A stretch of 64,000 bases of DNA from Opitutaceae bacterium (GTDB taxonomy: Bacteria > Verrucomicrobiota > Verrucomicrobiia > Opitutales > Opitutaceae): positions 124,001 through 188,000 of the forward strand of contig JAEUGY010000114.1 in the NCBI GenBank assembly GCA_016794625.1. Reading direction: 5' to 3'. The notes beneath the pieces were generated by a model. It was not told the DNA's origin and made no database searches. It worked only from the letters and a program-made list of their open reading frames with translations. The position numbers and the translations under genes were made by a program. How positions within the stretch are numbered: position 1 is the first letter of the stretch; every line of letters starts with the position of its first letter. Below, in pieces: positions 17,477 through 24,743 of the stretch.

Positions 17477-18163
17477 TCAGGCGAGCGTACGACCATCCCC
17501 GCCTCCGGCCGCGGCCTTGCCGGTGGCGAGCGCGCTACGAAGGAGGGCGAAACCGTGTTCCACCATGTCGTGCTGGGTGAGTTTGAACTTCGTTTCCAGC
17601 ATGACGGCCTTTTTGGCCGAGATCTGGAGCAGGCCGTGGGTGAACGCCCAGATGCTCAGCGCGGTGGCGCCGGGGTCGCCGATCCCGGGATGGACCGAAT
17701 GGTCCTGCAGACCGCGGGTGAGGGCGGCGGCGACGTGCAGGAGACAGCCCTGACCATGACGTTCGGCGGATTCCTCGGCCGCGCTGGCCGGCTGGCTGGC
17801 ATTTTCGCGCGCCTGCAGCTCGGTCATCATTTCGAAGTAGAGTGGCTCCTCCCGCGAGAAGGCCGCGTAGGCGCGCCCCATCGCCATGACCTGATCGATG
17901 CCGAGCTCGTGGCTGGCGGCGGCTTGTTTAAAACGATCCTGCAGTTGCATCAGACCCCGCTCGCACACGGCGTGGAAGAGGTCGTCCTTGGTGGGAAAGT
18001 AGACATAGACCAGCGAGCGGCTCAGGCGGGTGCGCTGGGCGATTTCACCAAAATGCGCCTTCTCCAGGCCGCGGCGCGCGATGACCTTCTCCGCTTCGTC
18101 GAGGATCGACTTGCGGCGCTTTTCCTTTTCTTCGTCCCGGCGGGCCCGGAGTGGCGTGGACAT
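17477..18163 (-). CDS. TetR-family repressor of the adjacent RND efflux operon
   Basis: The protein has 228 residues. The N-terminal helix-turn-helix (about 25-60) reads FGEIAQRTRLSRSLVYVYFPTKDDLF, the classic TetR DNA-binding domain, followed by a variable ligand-binding helical domain. It lies upstream of and parallel to the TolC-adaptor-pump genes. The ATG at 18163 is preferred to one at 18226, because the motif TTGACAGAGTGTCAA overlaps it and the N-terminus MSTPLRARRDEEKEKRR is typical. The operator over its own start implies autorepression; a near-identical operator precedes tolC. The inducer is probably a pump substrate (inference). Confidence 0.88.
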   Translation of the reverse strand: MSTPLRARRDEEKEKRRKSILDEAEKVIARRGLEKAHFGEIAQRTRLSRSLVYVYFPTKDDLFHAVCERGLMQLQDRFKQAAASHELGIDQVMAMGRAYAAFSREEPLYFEMMTELQARENASQPASAAEESAERHGQGCLLHVAAALTRGLQDHSVHPGIGDPGATALSIWAFTHGLLQISAKKAVMLETKFKLTQHDMVEHGFALLRSALATGKAAAGGGDGRTLA

Positions 18164-18177
18164 TGACAGAGTGTCAA
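18163..18177. promoter_or_regulatory. Operator overlapping the tetR start codon
   Basis: TTGACAGAGTGTCAA differs from the tolC-promoter site by one base. It touches the tetR start codon, as expected for autorepression. Confidence 0.7.
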
Positions 18178-18351
18178 CGCAAACGGGCCCCGTGGCAAGC
18201 CGGTCCTGCGGCCCGCGGGGCCGCAACGAGGACGAGGCGTGTAGTGGACAACCGAATGCAGCGAGCTGCGCGGAGGGAGGGGGGACGGTCCGGGCGGCGC
18301 TGGATTTTACGGCTCGCCTCGCCCGGGGCGGGCGCCTTACTTCGTCGCCCC

Positions 18352-19068
18352 GTGTTACCCCTCGTGCAGATATCGCTTGATCTGACCGACCTCAAGGAAG
18401 CCCTCTCCACCGCGGCGCTGGCGCGCCGGGCGGGAGTGGACTGGCTGGAGGCCGGCACACCGTTGATCCTCGCGGAGGGCCTGCACGGCGTGCGCGCCCT
18501 GCGGGCTGCGTTTCCGGGGGTGCCGATCGTGGCCGATCTGAAGACGATGGATGGCGGTTACCTCGAGGCGGAGATGATGGCCCGCGCCGGGGCGACCCAC
18601 GTGGTGGTCATGGCGCGATCCCACCCGGAAACCGTGAAATGCGTGGTCCAGGCCGGGCGCGACTTCGGCATCAAAGTCATGGGCGACAACCTGGGTTGCG
18701 AGGACATGGTGGCCGGGGCGCGGCAGCTCGAGGACCTGGGCTGCGACATGATCATTCATCATATTGGCTACGACGAACGGCGCGGCATCGCCGCCAGCGG
18801 CCGGCGGATGCCCAGCCCGCTGGACCAGCTGCGCGAGGTGGTGGCGGCGGTGCGCGTGCCGGTGCAGGCCGTGGGTGGATTGACGGTCGAGCAGGCGGTG
18901 CGCACGCCGGAATACGGAGCGCCGCTCGTGGTGATCGGGGCGCCCCTCGCGGTGGACGCCGACTCTTTCCGGACGGCGGGAGGCGACCTGGAGGCGACGC
19001 TGCGGCTGATCTGCAGTCGCGTTCACGGGTACGGTGATGTCCCGGTGGCCGGCGAAAAACGCTCATGA
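18352..19068 (+). CDS. HUMPS-family enzyme (3-hexulose-6-P synthase / 3-keto-gulonate-6-P decarboxylase type)
   Basis: About 238 residues form a TIM barrel of the orotidine-monophosphate decarboxylase superfamily. The metal/proton-transfer motif is VADLKTMDGG (Asp62, Lys64, Asp67), followed by AEMMARAGA, then HHIGYDER and a phosphate-binding VQAVGGLTVE. The DLKTMD version is closer to hexulose-6-phosphate synthase than to UlaD, but the neighbours (two dehydrogenases and a sugar isomerase) suit sugar-acid or polyol breakdown better than formaldehyde fixation. The start is GTG at 18352, or 18364; the frame upstream is not convincing. It overlaps the next gene by four bases (ATGA) as the first gene of a four-gene operon. 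Confidence 0.75.
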   Translation: MLPLVQISLDLTDLKEALSTAALARRAGVDWLEAGTPLILAEGLHGVRALRAAFPGVPIVADLKTMDGGYLEAEMMARAGATHVVVMARSHPETVKCVVQAGRDFGIKVMGDNLGCEDMVAGARQLEDLGCDMIIHHIGYDERRGIAASGRRMPSPLDQLREVVAAVRVPVQAVGGLTVEQAVRTPEYGAPLVVIGAPLAVDADSFRTAGGDLEATLRLICSRVHGYGDVPVAGEKRS

Positions 19069-20096
19069 GCTCAAGCCCTGCTGTCATCAACTTCTCCTCA
19101 ATTCCGCACAGCGTCGCGTTGCGCGAAATCTCGCGCCCCGAGCCCGGACCGGAGGACGTGATCCTCTGCGTCGAGGCCGTCGGTGTGTGCGGCAGCGATC
19201 TGCATCAATGGACCGGTTCCCACAGCTGGACCGTGAATTACCCCGTGGTGCTGGGTCATGAATTCGGCGGCCGGATCGACGCGGTGGGATCCGCGGTCAC
19301 CGCCTGGAAGACCGGCGACCGGGTGGTGAGCGAGACAGCAGCGGTGATCAATGCGGACAGCCCTTTGTCGCGGCGCGGCCTCTACAACCTCGATCCGACG
19401 CGCAAGGGTTTCGGTTATGGCGTCGACGGCGCGATGACCAAGTATGTGAAGGTCCCCGCGCGCTGCCTGCACCGCGTGCCCGAGAGCGTGCCGATGCTGC
19501 ACGCCGCGTTGACCGAGCCCTGCTGCGTCGCCTACAACGCCGTCATTCAGCAGGCGAGAATTGCGCCGGGAGACCGGGTGGTGGTGCTGGGGCCGGGACC
19601 CATCGGCATTCTGTGCGCGGCGATGGCGCGGCTCGCCGGGGCGCAAGTGGCGCTGGTTGGTCTGGAGCGCGACCGGGTGCGCCTGGAGGTGGGCAAACAC
19701 TATGGCTGCGAGGTGATCGTCGGTGATGCCACCGAGTGGGCGCGGGCGCGGGATGGCATGGGGGCGGACGGCGTGATTGATGCCGCGGGGGTGTCGGCTT
19801 CGCTCAAGTCCGCGCTCGACCTCGTGCGCCCGGCCGGCTGGATCAGCAAGGTGGGCTGGGGCCCGCAGCCGCTCGGATTCTCGCTCGATCCTCTGGTGGC
19901 GAAGGCCGTGACCTTGCAAGGCAGCTTCAGTCACAACTGGCCCATCTGGGAACGCGTGATCGCGTTGATGGCCTCCGGCCAGCTTGATGTGCGCCCGATC
20001 ATCGGCGGCACGTGGCCGCTGGCCGGGTGGCAGGAGGCGTTTGAGCGCATGCATCACGGAGAGATCGTCAAGGCCGTGCTGACCCCCGCTGATTGA
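19065..20096 (+). CDS. Zinc-dependent medium-chain dehydrogenase (sorbitol/threonine-DH type), no structural-zinc Cys cluster
   Basis: The protein has 343 residues. The catalytic zinc site is visible as VGVCGSDLHQ (Cys42) and GHEFGG (His65, Glu66). The NAD-binding Rossmann motif is LGPGPIGILCA. The lobe that normally carries four closely spaced structural-zinc cysteines here reads SRRGLYNLDPTRKG and has none, so the structural zinc is absent. The enzyme should oxidise a polyol or sugar alcohol with NAD(P)+. It overlaps the upstream HUMPS gene by four bases and is followed after 105 bases by the SDR gene, all on one strand. Confidence 0.82.
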   Translation: MSSSPAVINFSSIPHSVALREISRPEPGPEDVILCVEAVGVCGSDLHQWTGSHSWTVNYPVVLGHEFGGRIDAVGSAVTAWKTGDRVVSETAAVINADSPLSRRGLYNLDPTRKGFGYGVDGAMTKYVKVPARCLHRVPESVPMLHAALTEPCCVAYNAVIQQARIAPGDRVVVLGPGPIGILCAAMARLAGAQVALVGLERDRVRLEVGKHYGCEVIVGDATEWARARDGMGADGVIDAAGVSASLKSALDLVRPAGWISKVGWGPQPLGFSLDPLVAKAVTLQGSFSHNWPIWERVIALMASGQLDVRPIIGGTWPLAGWQEAFERMHHGEIVKAVLTPAD

Positions 20097-20201
20097 ACCC
20101 CGCTCAAGTCGAGGACCGACGCCGGGCGGGCGATGACTGCTTCCCGGGCGCCGCTCGACGCTGTGGTTTGACGCCCCTGGACGAGGTGGAATTTCCGAAT
20201 C

Positions 20202-20972
20202 ATGAGACTCAAAGACAAAGTGATCGTGGTGACGGGTGGCACGTCCGGCATTGGGGCGGCCATCGTTGAACGGTGCGTGGCGGAGGGCGCCCGCGTCGTG
20301 GTGCACGGCATCGACCGGGTGCAGGGCGAGGCCGTCGTCCGTGCGCATGCCGACCGGACCACCCTCGTGATCGCCGACCTCGTCGATCCAGCCAGCCCCC
20401 GACGCATCGTCGACGAGACGCTGGCTGCGTTCGGTCGCATCGACGGCCTCGTCAACAATGCGGCCCGCGTCGCCCGCAGCACACTCGAGACCACGAGTGC
20501 GGTGTTCTTTGACGAGATGATGGCGATCAACCTCCGGGCGCCGCTGCTGCTCATCCAGGCCGCATGGCCCGAGCTGAAGAAGAACCGCGGCGCGGTGCTG
20601 AATATCGGTTCGGTCAATGCGTACAACGGGGAACCCACCCTGCTCGACTACAGCCTCTCGAAAGGGGCGCTGATGACACTGAGCCGCAACCTCGCGAACG
20701 CGGCCGGACCCGAAGGCGTGCGTTTCAACCACCTCAACGTCGGCTGGGTCCTGACCGAGCGCGAGCGCTGCCATCAGATCGAGCTCGGTCAGCCTGCGGA
20801 CTGGTATGAACACGTGCCGACGGCCTTCGCCCCGTCCGGCCGGTTGATCCGGCCCGAGGAGGTGGCGGCGGCCGCGGTCTACTGGCTCGGCGACGAGTCG
20901 CGTCCCATCAGCGGCTCGGTCCTTGAGCTCGAGCAGTATCCAATTATTGGACGTAACCCCGTCAAGTCCTGA
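20202..20972 (+). CDS. Short-chain dehydrogenase/reductase
   Basis: This 256-residue classical SDR has the coenzyme motif VVTGGTSGIGAA (residues 9-20), the NNAA motif (86-89) and the catalytic Ser137, Tyr150 and Lys154 (LDYSLSKGA). The basic residue expected for NADP+ is not obvious, and an acidic residue (Asp38) after strand 2 hints at NAD+. The substrate is probably a sugar or polyol, from its place in the operon (inference). The next gene starts seven bases after its stop. Confidence 0.85.
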   Translation: MRLKDKVIVVTGGTSGIGAAIVERCVAEGARVVVHGIDRVQGEAVVRAHADRTTLVIADLVDPASPRRIVDETLAAFGRIDGLVNNAARVARSTLETTSAVFFDEMMAINLRAPLLLIQAAWPELKKNRGAVLNIGSVNAYNGEPTLLDYSLSKGALMTLSRNLANAAGPEGVRFNHLNVGWVLTERERCHQIELGQPADWYEHVPTAFAPSGRLIRPEEVAAAAVYWLGDESRPISGSVLELEQYPIIGRNPVKS

Positions 20973-20979
20973 CCTCCCC

Positions 20980-21885
20980 ATGCCCCGCCTCGCCGCCTTT
21001 CCGAAAGCCTTCATCCGCGACCTCTGCGCGCCCGCCGGCATGAACCTGCAGGCGTGGGTCGATCTCGCCGCGCCCCTCCGGCTTGACGGCCTGGAGTTCT
21101 ACAGCGGTTTCCGTGAACTGGCCGATCCGGCGCGCTGGTCCCCCTTGCGGCGCATGGTGGAGTCGGCCGGCATGACGATTCCCATGCTCTGCTGTTCCCC
21201 GGACTTCAGCCTGCCCGACCCGGAGGCGCGCCGCCGCGAGATCGAGCGGGAAAAGGGCTGGATCCGCATGGCCGCGGAATTGGGGGCCTCCTATTGCCGC
21301 GTGCTCTCGGGCCAGCGCCGCCCCGAGCTCGGCCGCGCCGAGGGTCTCGACCGCGTCGTGGGGTGCATCGAGGCGTGCCTGCCGGAGGCGGAAGCCTGCG
21401 GTGTTACCCTCATCCTCGAGAACCACTACAAGGACGATTTCTGGAGCTACCCCGAGTTTGCCCAGAAGATGGACGTCTTCTGTGAGCTGGTTGATCGGAT
21501 CCACCACCCCCGATTTGGGGTAAACTATGACCCCAGCAATGCGTTCCTCGCGGGTGACGATCCGCTGGAGCTCCTCCGCCGGGTCAAGCACCGGGTGGTC
21601 ACCATGCACGCGAGCGACCGCACCTTGATCGAAGGTACCCTGGAAGACCTACGACGCGAAGAGGGTGGGGTGGAGGGGTATGCGCGACGCCTGCGTCATG
21701 GCACGATCGGCCGCGGCCTCAACGACTACGACGCGATTTTCAGCGAACTCCGCAGTGTCGGTTTTGACAGCTGGATCAGCATTGAAGACGGCGTGGAGGG
21801 CATGGATCAACTCGTCGAAAGTGCACGGTTCCTCCGCACCAAGATCGCTTTGCATTGGGGCGCAGGCTCGGCGCGCCCGGCCTGA
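20980..21885 (+). CDS. Sugar phosphate isomerase/epimerase family TIM barrel
   Basis: The protein has 301 residues of the xylose-isomerase-like TIM barrel (AP_endonuc_2) family. The metal-binding pattern is visible as LILENHY (Glu), NYDPSN (Asp), TMHASD (His) and ISIEDG (Glu). Such enzymes isomerise or epimerise keto-sugars, or act as inosose or hydroxypyruvate isomerases. The ATG at 20980, seven bases after the SDR stop, gives the expected N-terminus; an earlier in-frame start would overlap the SDR gene. It is the last gene of the 18352-21885 operon, which would oxidise, isomerise and then cleave a sugar or polyol. Confidence 0.82.
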   Translation: MPRLAAFPKAFIRDLCAPAGMNLQAWVDLAAPLRLDGLEFYSGFRELADPARWSPLRRMVESAGMTIPMLCCSPDFSLPDPEARRREIEREKGWIRMAAELGASYCRVLSGQRRPELGRAEGLDRVVGCIEACLPEAEACGVTLILENHYKDDFWSYPEFAQKMDVFCELVDRIHHPRFGVNYDPSNAFLAGDDPLELLRRVKHRVVTMHASDRTLIEGTLEDLRREEGGVEGYARRLRHGTIGRGLNDYDAIFSELRSVGFDSWISIEDGVEGMDQLVESARFLRTKIALHWGAGSARPA

Positions 21886-22192
21886 TTCACGGGTGGACGT
21901 GCCCCGGGACGCGCGTGGCAACCCTGGCGCGATCCAAAGTTGGTGTCCGTTGGAGGTGGGGTCGCCGACCCCGCGCGGACTCGCTTCGCGTGAAGACCTG
22001 GGATTAGGCACTTGGCCACGTCGGTCCTGCCGTGATGGTTCGTTTGGTGGGTCAACGCTCATCCCAGCGGCCTCATCGAGGCCACCTCCAACGGAAACCG
22101 ATCTCGGATCGCGCGTTTCAGTTGACGCCCCAGCCTCCCGGGCGGACCGAATGAATACTTGTTGAATGTTGGCAGGTGGGTAGGGTGGGGGC
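21886..22192. other. Gene-free gap (307 bases) with a family C repeat pair
   Basis: Holds the inverted pair at 21947-22094 and the probable promoter region of the next gene. No other feature is seen. Confidence 0.6.
21947..22094. repeat. Family C inverted repeat pair, copy 2
   Basis: CCGTTGGAGGTGGGGTCG at 21947 with the hairpin GGGGTCgccGACCCC. The inverse arm (22077-22094, its hairpin starting just upstream) ends CCACCTCCAACGG. It is the same pair as at 4146-4259 with the two hairpin types swapped. Confidence 0.8.
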
Positions 22193-22999
22193 ATGGAACC
22201 GACAAGACGGGGTGTGCCAGTGGTGATGCTGGCGGCGGTGTTGGGTGCGGCGGCTACGCCGGAAGCAGCATCGGCGGCAGCGGCGACGGCGGCGGTCACG
22301 ACCGAACGAGTGTATCGCTTCGCAACGATTCCGGCCGGCCGCACGGCGGGCCTGCAGGGCGTTTTTCTCCGGGAGCTGCCTCCCGCGGACCCTGCGGCCG
22401 GCGAGTCAGCCGGGGAGCTCTGGTTTTTCACCCGGGAGGGCCGCTTCAGCCGGTCGCCTGTGGGCGGATACAGCCTCGACCGCCTGGTCGCCGCCCCCTC
22501 CGCCCGCGGGACAGAAGGCGTGTATTGGATGGAGGGTGACCGCTTGGTCCTGGCCATGGCCGGGGGGAGCGTCCTTTCCGATCTTTCCTTTGCCCAGCCG
22601 CAGGTGGAGCATGTCATCGGGCCGATCGGCAGCAGCCCCTCCGCGCCTCGGGTGACCCTCGAGCGCAAGCAGGCACCCGGGTACCTCATCGGAGGATTCA
22701 AGACCCTGCCCGTGCGCGGAGTGCCCGCCGGAACGCGTTTCGATGCCACCTACGCCCAGGTCAGCGGGGCCCGCGAGCACCGGTGGGTGTTTCAGGCCGA
22801 CGGGCGTTTCTCCCGCGAAAGCTCGGCCGGAGCCGGCGCGTCCGGCACCTATGCGTTTGCGGAGCATACGCTCACCCTGACCCTTTCGACGGGCGCCACC
22901 GAGGCTCTGACCATCGCGGCGGAAGGCGAGATCGATGCGGCCGGCCGGCCGGAAGCCATGTGGTGCGCAGGTACCCGGCTCCGGCGCGAAGGACGCTGA
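22193..22999 (+). CDS. Secreted protein of unknown function with two lipocalin-like halves
   Basis: The protein has 268 residues with an Ala-rich signal peptide (about 1-27). Two halves each contain a WxFxxDGRFSR-like strand: LWFFTREGRFSRS near residue 80 and WVFQADGRFSRES near 197. A Gly-Tyr/Ala strand pair and a basic end follow. This internal duplication suggests a small beta-barrel or lipocalin-like fold, but no family is recognised. A G-rich stretch (GGTGGGGG) just before the ATG may act as a ribosome-binding site. It is followed by two more small exported proteins on the same strand. Confidence 0.6.
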   Translation: MEPTRRGVPVVMLAAVLGAAATPEAASAAAATAAVTTERVYRFATIPAGRTAGLQGVFLRELPPADPAAGESAGELWFFTREGRFSRSPVGGYSLDRLVAAPSARGTEGVYWMEGDRLVLAMAGGSVLSDLSFAQPQVEHVIGPIGSSPSAPRVTLERKQAPGYLIGGFKTLPVRGVPAGTRFDATYAQVSGAREHRWVFQADGRFSRESSAGAGASGTYAFAEHTLTLTLSTGATEALTIAAEGEIDAAGRPEAMWCAGTRLRREGR

Positions 23000-23127
23000 G
23001 TTTCCCTTCCCCCGGGGGGGCGGAGGTCGTTCGGACCACCGGGTTCTGCGCGGGCGACCGGAGGTGCTTCGGTTGTTCGTCGCAGGTCTGTTGACAGCGA
23101 CGAAACGGGTTTCAACGTGACTTGTCT

Positions 23128-23709
23128 ATGGTTCGTCGTGCGTTCCGCCTCGTTGGTCTCACCGTCGCGCTGGTCGCGGCGTCGGTGGGATGGGCGAAGG
23201 AGAAGGCCGCGCGGGAGACACTCGCGTTTCCCCCGGCGCTGAAACGCTCCGGCACCGTTTCCGCGGCGGATTTGCTGACCTCGGCGCAGAAGCTCTTGCC
23301 AAAGGACGCCTTCCTTGGACCCCTGCTCGACAAGCGGTACTCAGTGATCAAGTACGATTGGCTCGTGGAGAGCTTCATCCCGTACTATCGGGAGGCGGTG
23401 GAGTCGCTCAAAAACGTCGCCGACGGAAAAACCGAAGGCTCGGATTGTGATGATTTTGGGTTGTTCCTACGGCAGACGCTCGGACTGGCCGGAGTGGTGG
23501 GCCGGGTGGCCTCGCCGGCCGCGGCCCAGGTGGTGGTCTTTCAGTCGCGATCGTTTTCCGGTGTCGGCGTCACGCGTGAACGCCACATGGTCGGCCTGAT
23601 CCTGACCGATCGTGGCTGGTATGTGATCGAGCCCCAGAATGCGGAGAAAATCGAACCCGTGGAGCGCTACGCGAATCGGCGCGGTATCCAATACATCACC
23701 TTTCATTGA
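23128..23709 (+). CDS. Secreted papain-fold (transglutaminase-like) protein
   Basis: The protein has 193 residues with a signal peptide (about 1-24, ending VGWA). The core shows SDCDDFGLFLR with a candidate catalytic Cys, then RERHMVGLILTDRGWYVIEPQN with a candidate His and a following acid/Asn. Order and spacing resemble bacterial transglutaminase-like cysteine proteinases, where Cys sits in GDCEDYA and His in GHAVL. The resemblance is clear but distant, and activity is not proven. The ATG at 23128 was chosen over a TTG six bases earlier. The flanking genes also encode small exported proteins. Confidence 0.6.
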   Translation: MVRRAFRLVGLTVALVAASVGWAKEKAARETLAFPPALKRSGTVSAADLLTSAQKLLPKDAFLGPLLDKRYSVIKYDWLVESFIPYYREAVESLKNVADGKTEGSDCDDFGLFLRQTLGLAGVVGRVASPAAAQVVVFQSRSFSGVGVTRERHMVGLILTDRGWYVIEPQNAEKIEPVERYANRRGIQYITFH

Positions 23710-23778
23710 CCTGTCTTCGGCCGCCCCTGGCACGTTGGGCCGCCCCGGAAAACCTAGTCCCTTTCGAATTATCAACCT

Positions 23779-24132
23779 ATGAAAACAAAACTCGTACTGA
23801 TTGCCGTGCTGGCCTGCGGGCCGGTTGCGTTGTCCGCCGCCGATGTTCGCGCCACCCCGTCGCTGGCCGCGGAGGAAACCCAGAAGCTGGAGAAGTTCAT
23901 GGTCACGGGCTCCTTGGAATCGCCCTTGGAGGAGACCACCAAGTTGGATAAGTTTATGGTGACGGGTTCTTTGGAGTCACCCCAGGTCGATGTGACCAAA
24001 CTCGACAAATTCATGGTCACCGGCTCGCTCGAGTCGCCCCAGGTGGACGTGACGAAACTCGACAAGTTTATGGTCACGGGCTCGATGGCCTCGGAAACGC
24101 CGGTCAAACGCCGGTACGCCAACAAACGCTAA
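23779..24132 (+). CDS. Small exported protein made of four TonB-box-like repeats
   Basis: The protein has 117 residues: a signal peptide (MKTKLVLIAVLACG..., cleaved near SAA), a short linker, then four tandem repeats of about 19 residues. The unit is KLDKFMVTGSLESPQVDVT; the first copy has KLEKF and LEETT, and the last ends MASETP before a basic tail (VKRRYANKR). The core L-[DE]-K-F-x-V-T-G-S is the segment that leads into the plug of many TonB-dependent receptors in this group, but no plug or barrel follows. The DNA repeats are nearly identical, pointing to recent duplication. The function is unknown; it could bind TonB, or be a relic amplified by slippage. Confidence 0.7.
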   Translation: MKTKLVLIAVLACGPVALSAADVRATPSLAAEETQKLEKFMVTGSLESPLEETTKLDKFMVTGSLESPQVDVTKLDKFMVTGSLESPQVDVTKLDKFMVTGSMASETPVKRRYANKR

Positions 24133-24360
24133 GTGCGTTGAGGTGAGGCGACGTCGTCGCGTCAGGCGGGGTAGGCTAACCGGCCTCTCCGCCCGGCCGA
24201 AGCTGACGCGCAAGAGAGCCGAAGGTGCGTGCGGGCGAGGGGACTCCGCGCGACCCGGAGCTACGCTCAGGTGATGGCTCAACTAGCGACGGATCAACCT
24301 CTTGACCGATGGTTGACGATCGATTGCATTGCTGCTCGATCCCCGATGGGCAAAAAAGTG

Positions 24361-24398
24361 ACGGGCCGTGTACCCCTACACGGCCCGTCTTTGCTTTC
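24361..24398 (+). terminator. Rho-independent terminator
   Basis: ACGGGCCGTGTA, loop CCCC, TACACGGCCCGT: a perfect 12-bp stem followed by CTTTGCTTTCTT. It ends transcription coming from the small exported-protein genes, or a small RNA encoded in the gap. Confidence 0.8.
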
Positions 24399-24412
24399 TT
24401 AGTTACCCCAAA

Positions 24413-24431
24413 ACTTCCGCTAAGCGGAAGT
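24413..24431. promoter_or_regulatory. Perfect palindrome between terminator and promoter
   Basis: ACTTCCGCT-A-AGCGGAAGT, 9-bp arms. It lies 50 bases upstream of the candidate -35 box and could be an operator. Confidence 0.4.
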
Positions 24432-24480
24432 AAGTGATCTGATGAGGAGACAGAACACCACGAAGGAGGTTCCGTCAAGT

Positions 24481-24509
24481 TTGCCGTAACGAGGACTAAT
24501 ACCTATAAG
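24481..24509 (+). promoter_or_regulatory. Candidate sigma-70 promoter of the Gfo/Idh/MocA gene
   Basis: TTGCCG, 17-base spacer, TATAAG. Use of this promoter would leave a 5' leader of about 228 bases before the GTG at 24744. Predicted only from consensus. Confidence 0.45.
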
Positions 24510-24743
24510 GCTGGATTACGCTCCCTGTAAGCGCGACGCGGGGTTGTTTCTAATGCGGGTGTTTCGCGTTAGCTCGGATTCACCTGCGGGAGAGACTCGG
24601 ACGGGGTGGCGGTCCGGCAAAAACGGGGAGAGCGGAAAGGAAGTGGGGGAGCTGGAAGGCCGGGACGGTTCCGCGTCAGGGGCCCATGGAGCGAGTGCGA
24701 AAATGGATTCGACCCGAGGGCGCGCCTCCGTGAGGCTTGAGGG

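Larger units (their letters stand above)
24133..24743. other. 611-base structured intergenic region
   Basis: No gene is supported. It contains a strong terminator-like hairpin (24361-24388), a second perfect palindrome (24413-24431), a good sigma-70-like promoter (24481-24509) and an imperfect hairpin (about 24551-24573). The 228 bases upstream of the terminator could be a long 3' UTR or a separate small RNA. Confidence 0.5.

Noticed and set aside
19098..21041. 647-codon open frame antisense to the dehydrogenase, SDR and isomerase genes
   Set aside because: The plus-strand enzymes have complete catalytic motifs; this frame has none.
23122..23127. TTG start six bases before the chosen start of the papain-fold protein
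   Set aside because: The ATG at 23128 gives the same signal peptide and is a stronger start codon.
24440..24476. CTGATGA...CGAA resembling a hammerhead ribozyme core
   Set aside because: No stem II can be formed between the two motifs and the flanking stems are missing.
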